Notes: generated by a model from the sequence alone, not told the origin. A stretch of 64,000 nt of DNA from Globodera rostochiensis (GCA_018350325.1 JAEVLN010000004.1:620001-684000), one strand, 5' to 3'; positions 1-12,479 are shown, counted from the first letter of the stretch. Translations and numbers: made by a program.

Positions 1-54
1 AGTCGGGGGCAAAAAACCCCGACCAAAAATGTCGGGGGTCGGGGAGCAACCCTA
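1..54. mobile_element. Right end of a hAT-like MITE cut by the window edge
   Basis: The segment is rich in CCCCGAC/GTCGGGG and ends in GGGGAGCAACCCTA. Reversed, this reads TAGGGTTGCTCCCCGACC, nearly the same as the terminus of the complete element at 17302-17441 (TAGGGTTGGTCCCCGACC). The left end and target duplication lie outside the window. Confidence 0.6.
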
Positions 55-238
55 TTAAACTTATTTTATTTGTTGGTCTAGAAATCTCTAAAAAATTTCA
101 GGTTCCTAAAATAAGCAACTTAAATTATTTTATAATGCAAAAAGAAAAAATGTCGCCAAGCCGGAAAAAATGTTTCAAATCAAAAAATTGAGATTTTTCA
201 AAAACATTTGAATTTTTTTAATTAAAAAAACTTTTTAC

Positions 239-3200
239 CAATTTTCTTCACAAAAAGTGCCGCAAAATGGCGGATACACTTGCGTTGATGAGAAAATGCC
301 AACTGGCAATGCACAGGCGTAGCCCAACGCCCAAACGCCGACAACGATGGAAACGGCGGTGCGAAATTTAATTTTCTGAATATTTAAAAATATAATTACA
401 TTTGGATATGTTTTCTAGTAATTTTTAGAATTTAAATTTAAATATTTATTTGACGTGAACGGATGGATTTTTATGTTTTTATGCTTTTGTGTTCTGAAGA
501 ATACGGCCCAAAAATAGCCTTTTCGCGACCTTGTTGGCCATAACTTTTTTAAGCATTGTCCAATCACTTAGCTTTAACTTAATGATAACTCTAACACATC
601 GCAAGCTTTCATTTGGTATTCGCCTTCGAACTCCGAACTTCAATAGGCATATGATTTGTGATGCATTTGACCTTTTTAAAATTTTTTTAATTTTTTTTTG
701 GGATGACTACAGTCGAGTAAATCAATAAAAAGTGCGTATTTTTAGTATCGTAACCTAAAATATATTTGATTATGTCTGTGAATTCGTCTATAAATGGAAA
801 ATGTCTCAGATAAAATCATTCTTTTTTTTTGATTCATTTCTTAAAACATCATTTTTCTTTTATTTCTCATCCAAAATTTTGTTGTAAGCATTTCCTAAAA
901 CAGTTTCACCGCAAAGCAACCAAGCAAAAATGAAGCCAATTTCTGTGTTTGCTCTGACCATTTTTGTGTTGTCCACCGCCGTTTGTGACGGAATGCCAAA
1001 GCAAAACGATTCAAATCAAACGCCAAAAGCGTGGCATCCGTACCCAAATGCATTCGATCAATCGGCGTCTCAACGCAACAATTTGTTACCAAACAGCCGG
1101 CACCAGACAACATATATTAAAATTAATAAAAATGAATTCCGTTCTCAAATCCCGGGATTGACAACTCTTCCAGAAGAAGAATGGGCAGCGTCTCAGGCCG
1201 CGTGTCTGGAAGCGACAAAAAAAAAAGAAAGAAAAGAAAAAACCTGGTGGTTTTCGAAAAACAACTTCCAAATCAAACAAAGTGCCGGTTTCAAACACTG
1301 TGCCAAACTCATCGAACACCTTTGTGCCAGACTTTTCAAACACTGTGCCAAACTCATCGAATACCTTTGTGCCAGACTTTTCAAACACTGTGCCAAACTC
1401 ATCGAATACCTTTGTGCCAGACTTTTCAAACACTGTGCCAAACTCATCGAACACCTTTGTGCCGGACTTTTCAAACACTGTGCCAAACTCATCGAACACC
1501 TTTGTGCCGGACTTTTCAAACACTGTGCCAAACTCATCGAACACTTCAAACCTAACGAATTTTCCGCAATAGCATTCTTGAGTCACGATTGAATTTTGTC
1601 CATTTTCTTTGCTTCCAACTTTGTTCCCCTAAAACTCTTTCCCTTCCTCTTATGCTTTTATAAACATACTTTTGGGGGTCTTTGCGTCTATTTATTGAGA
1701 ATATTTCGGCACATTTTCAGTTAAGTTTAGTACTCAAAACATTTCGATTTCGAGGGTGTTTCGAGAGTGCAAATTAGGGTAGGACGGGACCGGTACCGGG
1801 ACGGGATTTCCCGGGGTTTTCAAGTCCTGGTCCAGGTTAATTATATAATTTAAATATTTGAGGTAATTGATAATATTTTTGCCTGTTTCGTCGGATGTCG
1901 GATGAGAATATAGCGGTCAACAGCGATTGCAGTCAGCGTAAAGCTGGACACGAACACCGTGCCACCCTAAAATATTGACATTTAAAAAAAGTTATTAAAA
2001 AAGACCGGTTTAAAAAACGGGCCTGAAAAATTCCCATCAATTTGCAAAACGGAGAGGGGAACACCCAATCGCGCGTGAAGATGGAGATGGCCGTGATTGG
2101 CAAGGAGGTCAACGACATCAGGATGTCCGAGGCGGCCAAACTGCAGATGAACACTGAACGCACCGAGGACAATTGAACCTGAATTTTATATATTTTGTTT
2201 ATTATGTTCAGCAAAAACTATTGAAAAGAAAATCTTACTAAGTTTTTTAAATACTAAAAACAATATATTTTTAATTTTGAATCTAACAATTTCTGCTTTC
2301 TAATTAATGTTTATTTTAATGTTAGCTTTGGCAATTGAAATATTTCAATGTAGTTTTTATTTTTTAAAAATATTTAATTAAATTTAAATTTAAATAATTG
2401 ATTGGCCAACCTGCTTTAGGCTGACCACATAAAGGACGGAAGCATTGCCCACAATTGAGGCCAACCAAATGAGCAAATAGAGCACGGAGAATAATAGTTG
2501 GATGGGCAACAAGTCGACCAACTCGGGAAAACTGGCCTAAACAAAACGATCACTGATTGATCGATAACCCGCAGGTTATAAACATGGACCTCTAAGGTGA
2601 TTGATCAGAGAATCGATCATTGCTATATCAATCTAATATATTTGTAAGCATTTAAATCACTCAAAAAGTGATCTGGCACCGATCTGGGCCAACCATGGGC
2701 ACCAAGTCTGACTCGTATCCCCATTCAGCCCCATTTAAAAAGTGATCTGGCAGTGTTTTGATCCAACCATTCATTAACCAATTAAATCATTTTAATCATT
2801 CAAACAGGGTGACCAAAGTACCTGATTTGTCAGGTTTTTCATGATTTTTGGGTGTTTTCCTGATTTTTTCCTGATTTTCCATTGTTGTCTGATTTTGCCT
2901 GATTTTTGGGAGTTTTCCTGATTTTCTCCTGATTTTTCAAAAATTTGAAAAGTTTAAGCGAAAATGGCCAATTTTCTTAACAAATATCAAAAAAATCTTC
3001 AAAAAATTTTCCCGTCGGCGCCGATAGGCGCCGACGGACCTCCCCCCATTCTTAAAAAGCTTCAAAAAATGATTGTTTTTAAAATTTTGGTTGCAAATCT
3101 TTTAACAAATTGAGTCGAAACTTCAAAATTTTCTCGGCGGCGCCTATCGGCACCGCCGACCCCCTCCCCCCCCTACTAAAACAGAATTCGTAAAAAAAAA

Positions 3201-3655
3201 AATTGCATTTTTGAAAATCGAAAATCGGCAAAATTTTCGAAATTTAACACAATTTCTTAAAACAAAAACAGGGATTTTTGCGATGCCGAACACTTGGATG
3301 CCTTGTCGAGAAATACAGGGCATAAAAATCCATATAATTAGGCGCTTAAAAAATATTCCTGATTTTTGCTAAGGCTGATCCTGATTTTTCAGCTTCAATT
3401 CCTGATTTTTGGGTTTGACAGGTGGTCACCCTGCATTCAAATCACAAAGTTCAGGAAAATATTGATTGATTAGTTGCACACCTGAATGGGCAAACAAATG
3501 TTATGGCGGCCACCCGGCGGATGGGAGCGCCACAAAAAGTGTGGCCAAACATTTGGTTCCACCACATTTTGTGGCCATTGATCCGGTGCCAATGCTGTTG
3601 ATAAACTGTTGTTGTTCTGTTGCTGATTGTTGTCAGGCGACGAATAATAGTCCAT
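239..3655 (-). CDS. Neuropeptide Y/NPF-like G-protein-coupled receptor, N-terminal half (3' end outside window)
   Basis: A rhodopsin-family peptide receptor read on the minus strand in five exons: 3655-3482, 2536-2411, 2178-2023, 1966-1883 and 375-239. The first four junctions are phase 0. Exon 1 starts MDYYSSPDN and is an Asn/Gln-rich extracellular tail. Exon 2 holds TM1 with the GN signature (WLASIVGNASVLYVV). Exon 3 holds TM2 with the conserved SLAASD and the WVFPSPFCK turn before TM3. Exon 4 is TM3 with an AVDRY motif (DRY box) and RHPTKQ. Exon 5 is TM4 and the second loop (GVWALGYACALP, then PPFCGTFCEENW). TM5-TM7 lie beyond the left edge. The two introns after exons 3 and 4 begin with GC rather than GT (CAG|GC), and the protein frame confirms both. 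It would act at the plasma membrane of neurons or muscle as a peptide receptor; the NPY/NPF subgroup is assigned from the general look of TM2-TM3 and is less certain than the GPCR call. Confidence 0.88.
930..1592 (+). CDS. Putative secreted protein with 15-residue tandem repeats, nested in a GPCR intron
   Basis: The gene lies on the strand opposite the GPCR, inside its intron 1882-376. The ATG at 930 opens a clear signal peptide (MKPISVFALTIFVLSTAVC, cleavage likely near residue 19-21), then a polar Asn/Gln/Ser region, a Lys-rich stretch, and six 45-bp repeats. In the uninterrupted frame the repeats read FKHCAKLIEHLCARL. The +1 frame reads SNTVPNSSNTFVPDF and ends at 1572; this Ser/Asn/Pro-rich repeat looks more like a natural secreted low-complexity protein. 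A run of ten A at about 1216-1225 or an unrecognised intron near 1200-1280 could switch frame. A TATAAAT at 789-795 lies about 135 bases upstream of the ATG. I do not recognise the family. A true small secreted gene is likely; the C-terminal frame is undecided. Confidence 0.6.
   Translation: MKPISVFALTIFVLSTAVCDGMPKQNDSNQTPKAWHPYPNAFDQSASQRNNLLPNSRHQTTYIKINKNEFRSQIPGLTTLPEEEWAASQAACLEATKKKERKEKTWWFSKNNFQIKQSAGFKHCAKLIEHLCARLFKHCAKLIEYLCARLFKHCAKLIEYLCARLFKHCAKLIEHLCAGLFKHCAKLIEHLCAGLFKHCAKLIEHFKPNEFSAIAFLSHD
1293..1560 (+). repeat. 45-bp coding tandem repeat, about six units
   Basis: Units of 45 bp (TTTGTGCCAGACTTTTCAAA and onward) repeat with only a few substitutions (CAGAC/CGGAC, GAACACC/GAATACC). 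The unit length is a multiple of three, so several frames on both strands stay open across it. Those antisense and alternative frames are a by-product of the repeat, not separate genes. Confidence 0.9.
2805..3433. mobile_element. hAT-like non-autonomous element in GPCR intron 1
   Basis: The element is 629 bp, begins CAGGGTGACCA and ends TGGTCACCCTG (inverted termini of 11 bp). It is flanked by a perfect 8-bp direct repeat CATTCAAA at 2797-2804 and 3434-3441. An 8-bp target duplication and CAGGG-type ends are typical of hAT transposons. Inside are many CCTGATTTTT repeats near both ends and two GC-rich palindromes. No transposase is present. Confidence 0.88.
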
Positions 3656-3659
3656 GAAG

Positions 3660-6600
3660 CTGAAAAAACCGTAAAATAATAAATGAATTTAAAAAAGACA
3701 AAAATTTTTGGCCATTTTTGGCTTAGACATTTTGATTTTATAAAATTACAAATTGTTGTTTTTAAAATATTAAAATTGTTTAAAACTCTTTTAAATTTTA
3801 TTACAGAAATAATTTATATCATTTGAATTTATCAAAATTCCTTTTACTTTTTGTTAGCCTAATTTGCAAGGCAAAAATATTTTTTTGCGCAGCTAAGGCC
3901 CAAAATAGGCAAAACAAAACAAAAAATTTGCCGTGGCCCACCCTGCAAATTTGTGGAGGAGGGGGCCACAATTGTGCCAAATTTTGCCACTAAACTGTGC
4001 CTTATGACAACAGCGGCGTTTGTGTGTCCTCCGGCGCTTCTCCGAAGGGGCTAATGAGTAAAAGCTGTTCGTGGCGGGGGGGGGGGGGGGAGGCTAATGG
4101 GAGGACACAATCCATCACGCCAAGAAATTGGCTAGGAGCAGTCAAGAGTGAGTGAGGGTTGGGGGGAGGATGATATTCGAGATTGGCACGGCACAGATTC
4201 ATCCTCCCTCGGGGATTTGGGCCCGGAAAGAACATTAATGAGATTGGCAAACATTTTTTGTTTGTTTGTACAGCACAAAAAATGCCTAAAAACCTTCCCG
4301 AATTGAGAAAGAAAAGGCTAAATTGGGGTGTTAAACTTGAAAATAATTTATTTATGGCCGTTTGAGAAATTTTGAATTTCCACAAATTTCAGGAAAATTT
4401 GTAAATTTGACCGCAGCCAAATTTTAAGCGAGAATTTTTGATTGTTTCACGAATATTTCTAGCAAAAATTCGTAAGATTTGAATTTGAAAAAGCTAGGGA
4501 AGAAATTTGTCACTAAAATTCCATGAAATGTAAGGACCCTAAAAACGTGAATTTCGATTTAATATAAAAAATGGTTTAAATTGACATATTTCTAAAAACT
4601 TCTGAATGGTGGGCCCAAAATTTGTGCTTATATTTCGCTCCATTTGCCCTTAAGCGGGGGTGGGGATTGGGCAAACATTTGGCCATTGTTTGTTTGCCTT
4701 GAGGGCACTTGGCAATTTTAATGCCAAAGATTTGGGGGAAACACAAAATGTCTGGCAAAGAAATGCCATTGAGGAATTTAAAAATGAACATTATGTAATT
4801 TAGTTGATTTTTTTTTTGTGAAATGCATTTGAAATTGTGCCGAAACACAATGCCAAAGGATTTTAATTGTTTTTCCAATGTCAAAGATTGGGGCGGGCCA
4901 TGAAAATTGGGGGCCCCCTCCTTTTTGTGGTTTGGGGGAAAGAGTGCAGCAATTTGAGATTTAAACGGTAACATTTTAAGCCTTCGCCTCCGGGGAAAGG
5001 CGAGACACAAAATTGAAGAGAGAATTAAATTTGCGGACGAACAAAACGTTTCGGGAAATTGGAAATTTTTTGTTCTCAAGACAAAAAGGCGGAAATTTCT
5101 TCGCCGCCAAATCAAAGTGTTGTTTTAAAGAAATTAGGGGATTTTTTGGCATTGTGTATAAACAAAAAAAAAAATTTTTGCATTGGGTAATGCCAAATTT
5201 TGAATTTTGCTTGGGGGTGATATATTTAAATACCAAAGTATCCTCTAAAAATGTGTTCAACATTTTTTAATGAGGAATTTGGCGCAAAATTTATACAATT
5301 TGTACGAATGGCACCGCTTAACACCGGAAATTGGTACAAAAAAAGGCCTCTTTGTGCGCGGATTGAATGGGTGGGCATTTTAATTATTTTCAAAATTCTC
5401 ACAATTTTATTATGGGAAAATATTTTTGGGGTGTTTAAAGTGAATTTTCCATAAAATGCGTGAGACTATTTGGGTGTAATTAATTCATTGAAAATAGAGA
5501 GGGAATTCAATTTGAAGGGAAAAAAGGTGCCAAAATTAATTCAATTAGATTAGGTTAACTGAAAATCTGGCATCATTTTTTAAGAATATACCGTTAAAAA
5601 ACTGCTTGGATAAGCGTTCGAGATGTGGCGATTAAAAGTGGATTTAAAAAATCGACAATTTGCTATCATTTTTAAATTTAAAATTTGGACAGATTTAAAA
5701 TTTAAACAAAAATGAATCGCTTGACGCTTATTACTGATTTTACGTGTTTTGGTATTTTTCAAAAAAAAAATTTGAAAAAAATAAATGGAATAAAAACAAA
5801 AATCGAAATCCCGTCGCGATTTTCTCGTGGTCTCGTGGTATTGAATTCGGGATACAATCGAGCCTTTTTGGAATCCCGAAAAATCGGTTAAAAAAATATA
5901 TAAATACCCAATTTTTTATTGGTTAAATAATTTCAAATAATTTTTATGTCATAGGAGGCAACAAAAATTAATGTTTCTTATCTCTTCACAAAATTTGTTG
6001 ACGAATGGAATAACTTTTATCATTCCAATTTTGTCCCTTAAATAATTTAAACGACCAAATTGGGTAGCGCTTTAATTCCAAAAAATATTATCAGCAAAAT
6101 GTGATTTATATAAATCATTTTAAAACTCTAAAAATAACATTTTTCTTTACAATAAAACGTATTTTTAAAAAAAAATCACATTTTTGGACAGAAAACATTG
6201 GGGCTAGGCCACCCTGCCGATGGTTGTGAAGGGTCGTAATTATTTTTGGCTTAAATTTGCATCGCCTCGGACAGAGCGCGGCGCTGTCATATCCATGTAA
6301 AATAAATTAATTTTGCGCAAATTCCGACGCAAATTGAATAATTTTTAGTTTTTTGCCTTAGGCAAAAAACTGCTAAAGGCTTTATAATAAATTTATAATT
6401 AAAAATCTTTTTCGGAATTATTATTTTAAGAGGAAATTAACTTTTGGTTTTCTTTTTAATACAAAGCATTATTCTAATTTCAATGCAATTTTTTTAATAA
6501 AAAAACTGTTAAAGGTAAAGCTTTGCTAATAAATATTAAAACCCCCAAATTTTCAATTTCATTAGATTTTCACAAAAAATAGAGAAAATCTTTGCAAAAT

Positions 6601-6880
6601 AAAATTTTCATTGTCAGCAAAGCAATAAAATTTCTGAATTATTCACCTGATTTTTAAGAGCGTAAAAGTTTGCGAGACAAAGCTAATGGCTTCATGGCAT
6701 GAGCCCGCCCCGATTATTCCGCACATTTGTGCCACAAAATTTATTGACAGCACAAAATTATTTGGGCGAAAAATTGGACGCGTCCATTGGGGGGGGGGGC
6801 ATTTTTGCACACATTTCCGTCAAAATTATTTTATGCATCATCAGAACGATGACGGCACCAAGCAAACCGGTGGGAACCAA
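3660..6880. other. AT-rich intergenic region, no credible gene
   Basis: No start codon with signal peptide, splice-consistent exon series or known motif was found. The open frames are short, overlap each other on both strands and run through A/T homopolymers. A 14-nt G run lies at about 4077-4090. Sequence at about 4970-5270 (TTCGCCTCCGGGG and onward) recurs at 54.03-54.3 kb. Sequence at about 5530-5600 recurs inverted near 53.33-53.39 kb, so part of this region is dispersed repeat. Confidence 0.6.
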
Positions 6881-6889
6881 TTAGTTGGA

Positions 6890-7410
6890 TTCAAATTTGG
6901 CGTACAAACAAAATGCCAAATGTTTTGGTTAAGTCGTCACAAATGCGCGAAGAATTCAATTTTGGTCAACAAATGCCAAATTTGTACAGAATGTATTCAA
7001 ATTAGGCGCCAACAAAATGCCAAGTGTTTTGATTGACGGTCAATGCGCAAATGCGAGAAATGAATTCAAATAGGGCTTCAAGAAAATGCCAAATGTATTG
7101 GGTAAGTCGTCACAAATGCGCGAAGAATGCAAATTTTGTCAACAAATGCCAAATTTGTACAGATCATCCAAAATACGCCAAAATATATTCAAATTTGGCG
7201 TACCTACAAAATGCCAATGTTTTGATTGACAGATCAATGCGCAAATGCGAGATTTCAAATTATGTTTTGGTTAAGTCGTCACGCGAAGAATTCAAATTTT
7301 GGTCAACATATGCCAAATTTGTACAGATCATCCAAAATACCCGCCAAAATATATCCAAATTTGGCGTACAAACAAAATGCCAAATGTTTTGGTTAAGTCG
7401 CCGCTACAAG
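6890..7410. repeat. Degenerate tandem array rich in ATGCCA
   Basis: About three imperfect copies of a block that contains GGCGTACAAACAAAATGCCA, TTTTGGTTAAGTCGTCAC, AAATGCGCGAAGAATTCAA and GTCAACAAATGCCAAATTTG. ATGCCA occurs about eight times in 500 bp. No gene start lies directly downstream. It may be a repeat that happens to contain the hexamer, or a source of promoter elements. Confidence 0.6.
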
Positions 7411-7419
7411 TGTTAAAAT

Positions 7420-9890
7420 TCTTATGGGAAACTTTTTTTTAATAATAAAAATTATTAAATAATTTAAACTGAAATTAATTAGTCGAAGCTACATAATTAT
7501 ATTGAACTAATTATTGATGGGACGGCTGTTACATCCCACCGGCTTTACGACACGGACATACCCCTCCCCCCAGGGGCTTTTCATAATCCCTTTTGTGTTT
7601 TGTGAAGCAGAAATAATTGCCCCAAGTGTTGTAATAAAAGGACAAAAATAGCTTTCAGACAATGACGTCATTTGATTGCAAATTTGCGATTGTTCGGCCT
7701 CCGGAAATAGTTCTAAGGCTGCTGCATTAAGCAGAAGGCTATCAGCAGTATGGCCACAAAAAAGCTTTTGACATATTATGACCCCGCAGGGGACATGGAG
7801 GGAATAACGATGGTTATTACCCGATTTTATGGGCCCATAGGGATGGAGCAGCACATATGGGGGCCCCATTTAATAATGGAATTTGCTGCTGCCAAAAATA
7901 AAAATCATAAGTTGGACAAACAAATAGAAAAGAATTATGAAAATAAATATTTGAAAAACGTCAAAAAATGATTGTATGGCATTCTGTTCAAACGGACAAA
8001 TTCCAGACGGCAAATGCCATTTGTTAATATTTTGAAAAAGTCGCGGTTTGGCATTCTGTTTGGCACAAAAAAGCGGAAGTTGGTAATGAGAATGAAACTT
8101 GTTTGGATGACGTCTCTCATCATTTGTTTCTCAGCAATTCGCAATTGGTTTAGTTGGCGCCGAAATGTACTTATATAAATTGTTTTTTAATTTTTAAAAA
8201 TTTAATAAAATAAACTTATTGTATTGCATAATTAATATTATAATTATTTTCTAGCAATAAATTATATTTCAACAAGTTGAATTAATTATTTATATTATTT
8301 AATAATTAAATATTTAAAAATTATTACATGCAGTCCAGGCGGAAAGTGGGTTGAATAATTAAAATATTATTAATTTATTTCAGAAAATATTGTTATAAAT
8401 AATTTGAATAATTCAAAAATTAATACATTTAAATATTTAAAACGAAACATCATACAAATTTAATAAAACAAAAAATTGATTTTGCGAATCGTTAAAATGT
8501 AAAAGTACCAAAAACGAAAAATGCCAGCGCAAAACGCTGCTGGGGGATTAAATTACCAAAAGAAATGCCTTTCTTAAGGAAAAGAATAAATAAATATTTA
8601 AGTGCTTCCCATTTAAACAAACAAACGCTTAAATGGGCCCCGGGGCACTGTGAGAATAAAATTAATGTTTGAAAATCAATTTTTTTTAAAGTACAATTTA
8701 AAAAATGCCAAAATTTGGGGAGATTAATTTAAATATTTTTTTATTGCGCAGATGAATCATACAAATACGTAGATTTGCTTATTACTTACTAAACAGATCT
8801 TTGACTACAAGGTTTTTTTTCTGCAAAATATCGATTTCAAACAATTTTCTCCATTAATTAACCAATTAGGCATCAATCGACACTTTAGAGGCAAAAAAAA
8901 ATCGATTTAAGCAGTGGAGGAAGTTAGTTGATCAGACGCTATTTGATCGATTGAGTCCCGGCACAAAAAGGAGCTAACACAAATAGGTAATTTGCTAAGA
9001 ATGAAAGCCCGCGTAGGCGTTTTGCCAATGCAATAGCGAACATGCTTTAAATTAAACAAAGATATGGGCCTAATGAGTTCGATTAAACGAACCTTTAGAA
9101 ATTTTTTTGTTATTTTTGGAATCCGGAACCCGGCAGCTTTAAAATTTTCTAAAAATTTAAAGGACCAATCATTTGCACGCATTCTTTGTACATTATTTTA
9201 TTTGGCGAACTGATTGTTAAATGATGCTATTTTTTTTGCAAATTTTCAACTCATCTAAATCGGAAATTTGCGACCGAAAAGTTTGAATCCAATAATTGTG
9301 GGTTTTAATAATAAATAAAATATTAGTCTTAGCCACCAAAATTGGCAAAAAAATAAAATGTCCAATTACTGTCCCCTTTGGGGATAACATTTATTTTGCC
9401 CGGAAACCCCCCATTTTTCACTTGGATTCTCCCAAATTTATATATTCAATTTCACTTGCGTTTTTATGGTTGTGGTCCGTCAAAATAATATTCAATTGGG
9501 AGAGGGAACGAAAATTGGGTCATTTAAATTTCAAAAAAACATCGAAAATTGATCATCAAGCAATTTTCTTTGAAAAACCATGCCAAAAATGGGCCCATTT
9601 TTATTAGGGCTGGGATGCATTTGCATATTTTAAGTGCAAATTTAGATGAAATACGATAAATGGTTGTTTTATTTTGGACTTGCGAAATGTTTTAGAAATT
9701 TTAAAATAAATTTTTGATTCCCATTTTCGTTAAAAAAAAATTCCTTTTAGTAAAAATCGTAAAGCACTTCGCATCGTTTAACTTTTGTTTGTGACGTTAG
9801 ATTCGCCTCAAACGTTCACCATCGATAGAAGACAAAATGTGGAAATGTTTTAACATTGAAAATAATAGCATCACATTGAGTTGGATTTTA
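7420..9890. other. Intergenic, dispersed repeats, no gene recognised
   Basis: AT-rich with short open frames only. A block at about 7610-7880 (GCCCCAAGTGTTGTAATAAA and onward) recurs at about 20610-20875, so it is a dispersed repeat of unknown type. I see no exon series, tRNA or other RNA gene here. Confidence 0.55.
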
Positions 9891-10090
9891 TTAGGTTAGA
9901 AATATGAACGAGACCAAAAATTTACCGAGACTCGAGAGTCGAGACCGAGAAATGACACCGAGACTCGAGACTCAAAAGCAACTTTACTCCAAGACTCAAG
10001 ACCAAGACTTTACTCCAAGACTCGAAATAATTTCTGCCCTCCAACGCTGGGCACTTTAACTTTAATAGCAATAATCAACAATTTCGATGA
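9620..10090. repeat. Duplicated 3' flank of the effector genes at 10.1 and 19.0 kb
   Basis: This block, ending in repeated GACTCGAGA / CCAAGACTC units (about 9905-10025), recurs at about 18720-19090 next to the VNTR exon. It shows that the loci at 10.1-11.8 kb and 19.0-20.4 kb come from one duplicated segment. The GACTCGAG units are near-palindromic. Confidence 0.75.
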
Positions 10091-10124
10091 TAGGACAGAA
10101 ACAGATGAAAAATCCAAGAAACAT

Positions 10125-11798
10125 TCATCCGAAATATTTACTTTTTCCTTTGTTTTTCTTAGAGTTTCCGCCAAGGCTAAGGGTGAGGTCCAACTCTTTG
10201 TCCGCGTTATTACTTCTGCTGGGGCCCTCAAAGTTGATTGCGTTGGTCCTTCGCGTGGATTGCGATTGATTTGTGCCAAAGTTGGATGTTTGCTGCTGTT
10301 GGGTTGGATTGTAAAACCGGGATGAGTCTGATAAAATGATATTTGATGAGAGACTGGCACTAAAAATCCAAACCCAAATTTCAAATCAAAACTGCTAATT
10401 AATAGGGATGATGAACTCTTACAAGTTAAGTCAAAAATTCATTTCCCGGAGGAGCCTAACGGCACCGCCGACCTTTTGAAAAATTTAGATACCTTTTTAA
10501 CTAAAATATTAAAAATCCATAATAATTCCCGAGGTAAAAGAAAAATAAACATTTACTCGGTTGCTGGCCTTGAAATTGTGATGATGGGTGTGAAAAGTTG
10601 ATTGTGTTGGTCCTTCGCGTGGATTGCGATTGATTTGTGCCAAAGTTGGATGTTTGCTGCTGTTGGGTCGGATTGTAAAACCGGGATGAGTCTGATAAAA
10701 TGATATTTGATGAGAGACTGGCACTAAAAATCCAAACCCAAATTTCAAATCAAAACTGCTAATTAATTAGGAATTATGAATTGATCGGAATCAAATTTTG
10801 ATTCAAAACCAGGAATGAAGGCTATTCCCCAGGGGTGGTATCTCTGCGGATTTATCCGCATGTTGGTTGAAGTCAAAAATTCATTTCCCGGAGGAGCCTA
10901 ACGGAACCGGCGACCTTTTTTGAAAAATTTAGATACCACTCCTTTTTAACTAAAATATTAAAAATCCATAATAATTCCCGAGGTAAAAGAAAAATAAACA
11001 TTTACTCGGTTGCTGGCCTTGAAATTGTGATGATTGGTTTGAAGCGCCGGTCCATGCCGTCGATTGCGATTGATTTGGGAGATAGGCCGTCGCGTGAAGA
11101 CCTTCAAATAAATTTTCATTTTTTTGAAATCATAAAAATATTTTCATAGTGTTGTTTATTTTTCTGAACGTCCCAAAATCGTTTTTTCTCTTTTGGCCAT
11201 AGTTGAAAATTTCGGAAATTTAAAAATAAAAATTTAGTTCAGTCAATGTTCGGCACCGGTTTGTCTGGGTTCGGGTCGTACTCCGTAAAAGCATCTCGAC
11301 AAAATGTGAATCACATCTACAGTATGTGGCTTACAGTACCTGGCATCGATTGCAAGGCTACTTCATGTTGGCGTTTTAACAAATTTTGATGGGCCCCCGC
11401 TAAGTATTTTTTTGCCTCAATAGCCTCTTTTTCTTTCTGAACCGTGAAAAAAGTGTCAAGATTAGTACTCCAGAACGGTCTTTTAAACACTCTTTATGCC
11501 AATAAAAAGAACTACAAAAGATGTTTTTTGTTTCAGGCCAAATATTATATTGTAGCAAAAATACCTGAATTTTAGTTACGTATCTGGTCAGCGTAGTTAT
11601 GCTCTTTCCGAATACATTTTTTTCCTTCAACTTGTCGTACAAGTCTTTCACACTCGTTATTTCTGTATTTTGTCCGTCATGATACTTTTTGACCAAATCC
11701 ATAGCCTCCTCATTTGATTTGAAGTCATCATATACGCAATAACCATATTTAAAAAAGCAACTGAATGCTAGAGCTAGCAAATAAAGTAATACGCGCAT
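10125..11798 (-). CDS. Modular secreted effector-like protein, 254 aa, single NFGTNQSQST motifs
   Basis: Five exons keep one frame: 11798-11565, 11436-11340, 11101-11006, 10691-10557 and 10327-10125 (765 nt including stop). The ATG follows ACATTTTTCAG directly. Exon 1 encodes a signal peptide (MRVLLYLLALAFSCFF) and a helical domain ending TLTRYVTKIQ. Exon 2 is charged and helical (KEKEAIEAKKYLAG, then KRQHEVALQSMP). Exon 3 reads GLHATAYLPNQSQSTAWTG and ends SQFQGQQP. Exons 4 and 5 each begin SSRFYNPTQQQQTSNFGTNQ and include NQSQSTRRTN, so they are an exon duplication. The last exon ends in an acidic/leucine segment (KELDLTLSLGGNSKKNKGK). Introns after exon 1 are phase 1. The molecular function is unknown; secretion and an effector role are inferred from the signal peptide and the DOG-box promoter upstream. 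Confidence 0.82.
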
Positions 11799-12479
11799 CT
11801 GAAAAATGTTTATTGGGGAATTATATAAAATTTAATTTTATTTTCTTGAGAAATTAATGTTCGAGAGCATCGTACTCGGGAGCTTTCCTAGATTAGAGAA
11901 AAGTCTCGGGCTTTTTGGGTGTCGGTCTCGAGCAAGGGTAGACGAAAACATTTTATTTCATTTTTCTTAAGACTAGTCCAAAACTGTAAAAAGTTGCCAA
12001 TATTTAAATTCAATTTAAAATCTTTTCTGAGGTTTGACGGTGTAATAGGCTTCCCTGGAAATATTTAGAAATTTCACCGATTTTTGAACGAAAAATAATC
12101 AAAAAATGAACACGATTTGCGTAAGTTATATGTAAAAAGGAAAGTCAAAATATTTATTTAAAAACCGTAAAATAATTTTAAAAATGTATTTAAATTGTTT
12201 TAAAAAAGAAATTGGTGCACGAAACACCAACAAAAGTAAATAGAAGATTCTGGGCATCGAACCAGACAATGGTAACTCGAAAACCGCAGCACTACCACAA
12301 CATGCTTGGCCGACGACCTCCACCCCCTAGTAAAAGCACAATTCATAAAAAAAATTTGATTTTTGAAAATTCGAATCGGCAAAATTTTCGAATTTTACAC
12401 AATTTCCTTAACAAAAACGTTAAAAATTATACATTTGAGATCCGAGCCCTGCTTTTAACGCGATAGGATTAAATGATAC

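Noticed and set aside
4002..4385. A 127-codon minus-strand frame
   Set aside because: It passes through a G homopolymer and proline-rich low-complexity sequence, has no domain, and no splice-consistent neighbours.
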